43,361 nucleotides of DNA from Fimbriiglobus sp. (GTDB lineage Bacteria; Planctomycetota; Planctomycetia; Gemmatales; Gemmataceae). The stretch spans positions 1 through 43,361 of the forward strand of contig JALOQR010000004.1 of NCBI GenBank assembly GCA_025459365.1. Direction: 5' to 3'. The position numbers and the translations under genes were made by a program. Positions 41,985-43,361 of this stretch are shown here, piece after piece (within the stretch, counting starts at the first letter, position 1; every line of letters begins with the position of its first letter). The notes under the pieces were generated by a model. It worked only from the letters and a program-made list of their open reading frames with translations. It did no database searches and was not told the DNA's origin.

Positions 41985-42998
41985 ATGCGTCAGCCCAAAC
42001 CCTGGTACCGCAAACAGACCGACTCCTGGTACGTCCAGATCGGTCCCAAACAACACTTCCTCGCCAAGGGCAAGGACGGCCTGAAGGCCGCGTACGCCGC
42101 CTACCACCGGATCATGGCGGAGAACAAACCGGTCGAGCCGGACCGACTCACCACCGCCAAGGTGTGCGACCTGTTTCTCGGCTGGAGCGAGAAGCACAAC
42201 TCGCCCGAGACGTTCGACTGGCACTTCTCCTTCCTGCAGGAGTTCTGCACGGCCCACGGCGACAAGCCGGCCGCGGCGGTCATCCCGCACCACCTGACCA
42301 CCTGGCTCGACGCCCACCCGCAGTGGAAGGCGGGCCGGCGGCACGCCACCTACTGCGTGAAGCGGGCGTTCGCCTGGGCGGTGGCGCAGGGGCTGCTCGC
42401 CAAGAACCCGTTCGCCGGGGTGAAGGTCGGGCGGACGAACCGCCGCGAGCACCTCATCACCAAGGCCGACCGCGACCGCATCTTCGCCGCCGTCCCCGAC
42501 CAGGCCTTCCGGGACTTCCTCACCGCCCTCCAGGAGACCGGGTGTCGGCCGTCCGAGGTCGCCCGCGTCACCGCCGCCGACGTGAACCTGGACACCGGCG
42601 TGTGGGTGCTCGCCGCCCACAAGACGGCCAAGCGGACCGGCCGGCCGCGGGTCGTCTACCTGACCCCCACGATGGTCGACCTGTCCCGCCGGCTGATGGC
42701 GGACTGGCCGGAGGGACCGCTCTTTCGGACCCACAAGGGGAAGCGGCCGTGGCAGCGGAACGCCATCCGCTGCCGGTTCCGGCGGCTGCGGGAGAAGTTG
42801 CCCGACCTGGGGCCGGTGACGAGCTACCTGTACCGGCACGCCTTCACCACCGACGCGCTCGTGAAAGGGGTCGGCGTCGCCCAGGTGGCCGAGTTGCTCG
42901 GGCACACCAGCACCGACATGGTGATGCGGCACTACGCGAAACTGGGGGCCCACGTCGAACACATGCGGGACGCCGCCGCGAGAGCGACGGGGGGATGA
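41985..42998 (+). CDS. Tyrosine recombinase/phage-type integrase
   Basis: A 337-aa integrase. It has an N-terminal Arm-like segment (MRQPKPWYRKQTDSWYVQIG) and a core-binding SAM-like domain (about 55-150). The catalytic domain follows (about 160-325) with the first Arg in ETGCRPSEVARV, the second box YLYRHAFTTDAL, the LLGHTSTDMVMRHY box and nucleophilic Tyr in HYAKL. In the second box the usual His of HxxR is replaced by Tyr (YLYR), a pattern I associate with planctomycete integrases. The start at 41985 has a strong GGAGG 6 bp upstream; the frame extends to 41886 without an RBS. The region is richer in G+C than most of the window. Its location 160 bp after tRNA-Pro indicates site-specific integration there. 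Confidence 0.9.
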   Translation: MRQPKPWYRKQTDSWYVQIGPKQHFLAKGKDGLKAAYAAYHRIMAENKPVEPDRLTTAKVCDLFLGWSEKHNSPETFDWHFSFLQEFCTAHGDKPAAAVIPHHLTTWLDAHPQWKAGRRHATYCVKRAFAWAVAQGLLAKNPFAGVKVGRTNRREHLITKADRDRIFAAVPDQAFRDFLTALQETGCRPSEVARVTAADVNLDTGVWVLAAHKTAKRTGRPRVVYLTPTMVDLSRRLMADWPEGPLFRTHKGKRPWQRNAIRCRFRRLREKLPDLGPVTSYLYRHAFTTDALVKGVGVAQVAELLGHTSTDMVMRHYAKLGAHVEHMRDAAARATGG

Positions 42999-43023
42999 TC
43001 GGAGGCTGCCCGTCGGACCAAGT

Positions 43024-43053
43024 GGCCCCCGCCCGCGGCAACGGGCGGGGGCC
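43024..43053. terminator. Hairpin between convergent integrase and excisionase-like genes
   Basis: GGCCCCCGCCCG (43024-43035) and CGGGCGGGGGCC (43042-43053) form a perfect 12-bp GC stem with a 6-nt loop. It lies between convergent stops (42998 and 43087), so it probably terminates both transcripts. Confidence 0.7.
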
Positions 43054-43086
43054 GGCGAGCGAGCCGTCCGGCCCACCCGTGCGCCG

Positions 43087-43361
43087 TCATGTCTTGATGA
43101 ACCGCAGCCCCTCTTCCCTCACGGCCGCCGGCTCGACCCGCTGGGCGGCGAGGAACGCCTCCAGGTCGGACGCCTCGATCAGGACGCGCCCGCGTTTGCC
43201 CCGGCCCCCGACGCGGTAGTGGGGGAGTCGCCGCTCCTGGCACCAGAGGTAGAGCAGGCTGGCGGACAGGCCGAACCGAACGGCCGCCTGTGGTCGACTT
43301 CCGGCGCGTCGACGCGGCGGGCAGCGCCACCCCCCCCCCCCACTCCTTCCCTTCCCTTCCC
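43087..43361 (-). CDS. Partial excisionase/MerR-like helix-turn-helix protein, running off the window
   Basis: Read on the minus strand, the last 65-70 codons give QAAVRFGLSASLLYLWCQE, RRLPHYRVGGRGKRGRVLI, EASDLEAFLAAQRVEP and end LRFIKT. This is the common excisionase-type (HTH_17) pattern: helix-turn-helix, a wing with HYRVG, then the DLEAFL helix. In an integrative element it would control excision by bending DNA with the integrase. No start codon is present in this frame; it stays open to the window edge, where the DNA becomes low-complexity (12 C followed by CTTCC-type repeats). The N-terminus is therefore missing or corrupted. It is convergent with the integrase gene. Confidence 0.7.
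   Translation of the reverse strand, partial: EGKGRSGGGGWRCPPRRRAGSRPQAAVRFGLSASLLYLWCQERRLPHYRVGGRGKRGRVLIEASDLEAFLAAQRVEPAAVREEGLRFIKT

Overview
The window looks like chromosomal DNA of a planctomycete, most likely a member of the Gemmataceae. The reasons are high GC content with strongly GC-biased third codon positions, plus several planctomycete hallmark families: a DUF1559 pseudopilin-like protein, a TIGR03000-type Cys/Gly-rich protein, a large PVC-type cytochrome c/propeller/HEAT protein, and two proteins with an N-terminal 'LERLxxRxxP' tag. This assignment rests on recognised families, not on a database search.

Layout. 1-6.6 kb: a MacB/FtsX-type ABC permease, a lone CoA-transferase beta-type subunit, a secreted TPR protein and a 934-residue PVC cytochrome protein. 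6.8-8.2 kb: ilvE and a universal stress protein. 8.3-11.7 kb: a nucleotide-sugar block (gmd, an RMD-like reductase, a UDP-glucose dehydrogenase) that would supply GDP-deoxyhexose and UDP-glucuronate for surface polysaccharide. 11.8-13.5 kb: a tagged surface protein and a DUF3500 protein. 13.6-18.6 kb: an NtrC-like regulator, a DUF6891-like gene with an in-frame UGA, mutL and a PilZ protein. 18.8-24.6 kb: a Cys-rich repeat protein, a DevC/HlyD-type export pair, a DUF1559 protein, an ABC ATPase and an ankyrin protein. 24.6-28.1 kb: full-length metH. 28.3-37.1 kb: a Wsp-like chemosensory operon (CheA-REC, CheW, CheR-TPR, CheW, MCP) bracketed by inverted copies of a ~120 bp repeat, followed by a response regulator-PP2C phosphatase that could be its output. 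37.2-41.2 kb: a VWA/BatA-like membrane protein and small hypothetical or tagged proteins. 41.75 kb to the end: tRNA-Pro(CGG), a tyrosine recombinase and a partial excisionase-like gene, forming the tRNA-proximal end of an integrated element that runs off the window.

Most notable point: the gene at 15378-15974 is an uninterrupted frame except for one TGA at 15663-15665. That codon sits where, from memory, relatives have the first Cys of a CCxxC motif, so it would read U-C-S-T-C. A two-part stem-loop begins 17 nt after the TGA, and its apical loop starts 27 nt after it with a G as second base, which resembles the published description of bacterial SECIS elements. It is therefore a candidate new selenoprotein. 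The competing explanation is a TGC-to-TGA nonsense mutation. Selenocysteine machinery (selA, selB, selC, selD) is not in the window, so this cannot be settled here.

Second point: the chemosensory operon has no CheB and no GGDEF output gene, its four downstream genes are linked by ATGA start/stop overlaps, and a 46-bp perfectly conserved inverted repeat core lies on each side of it.
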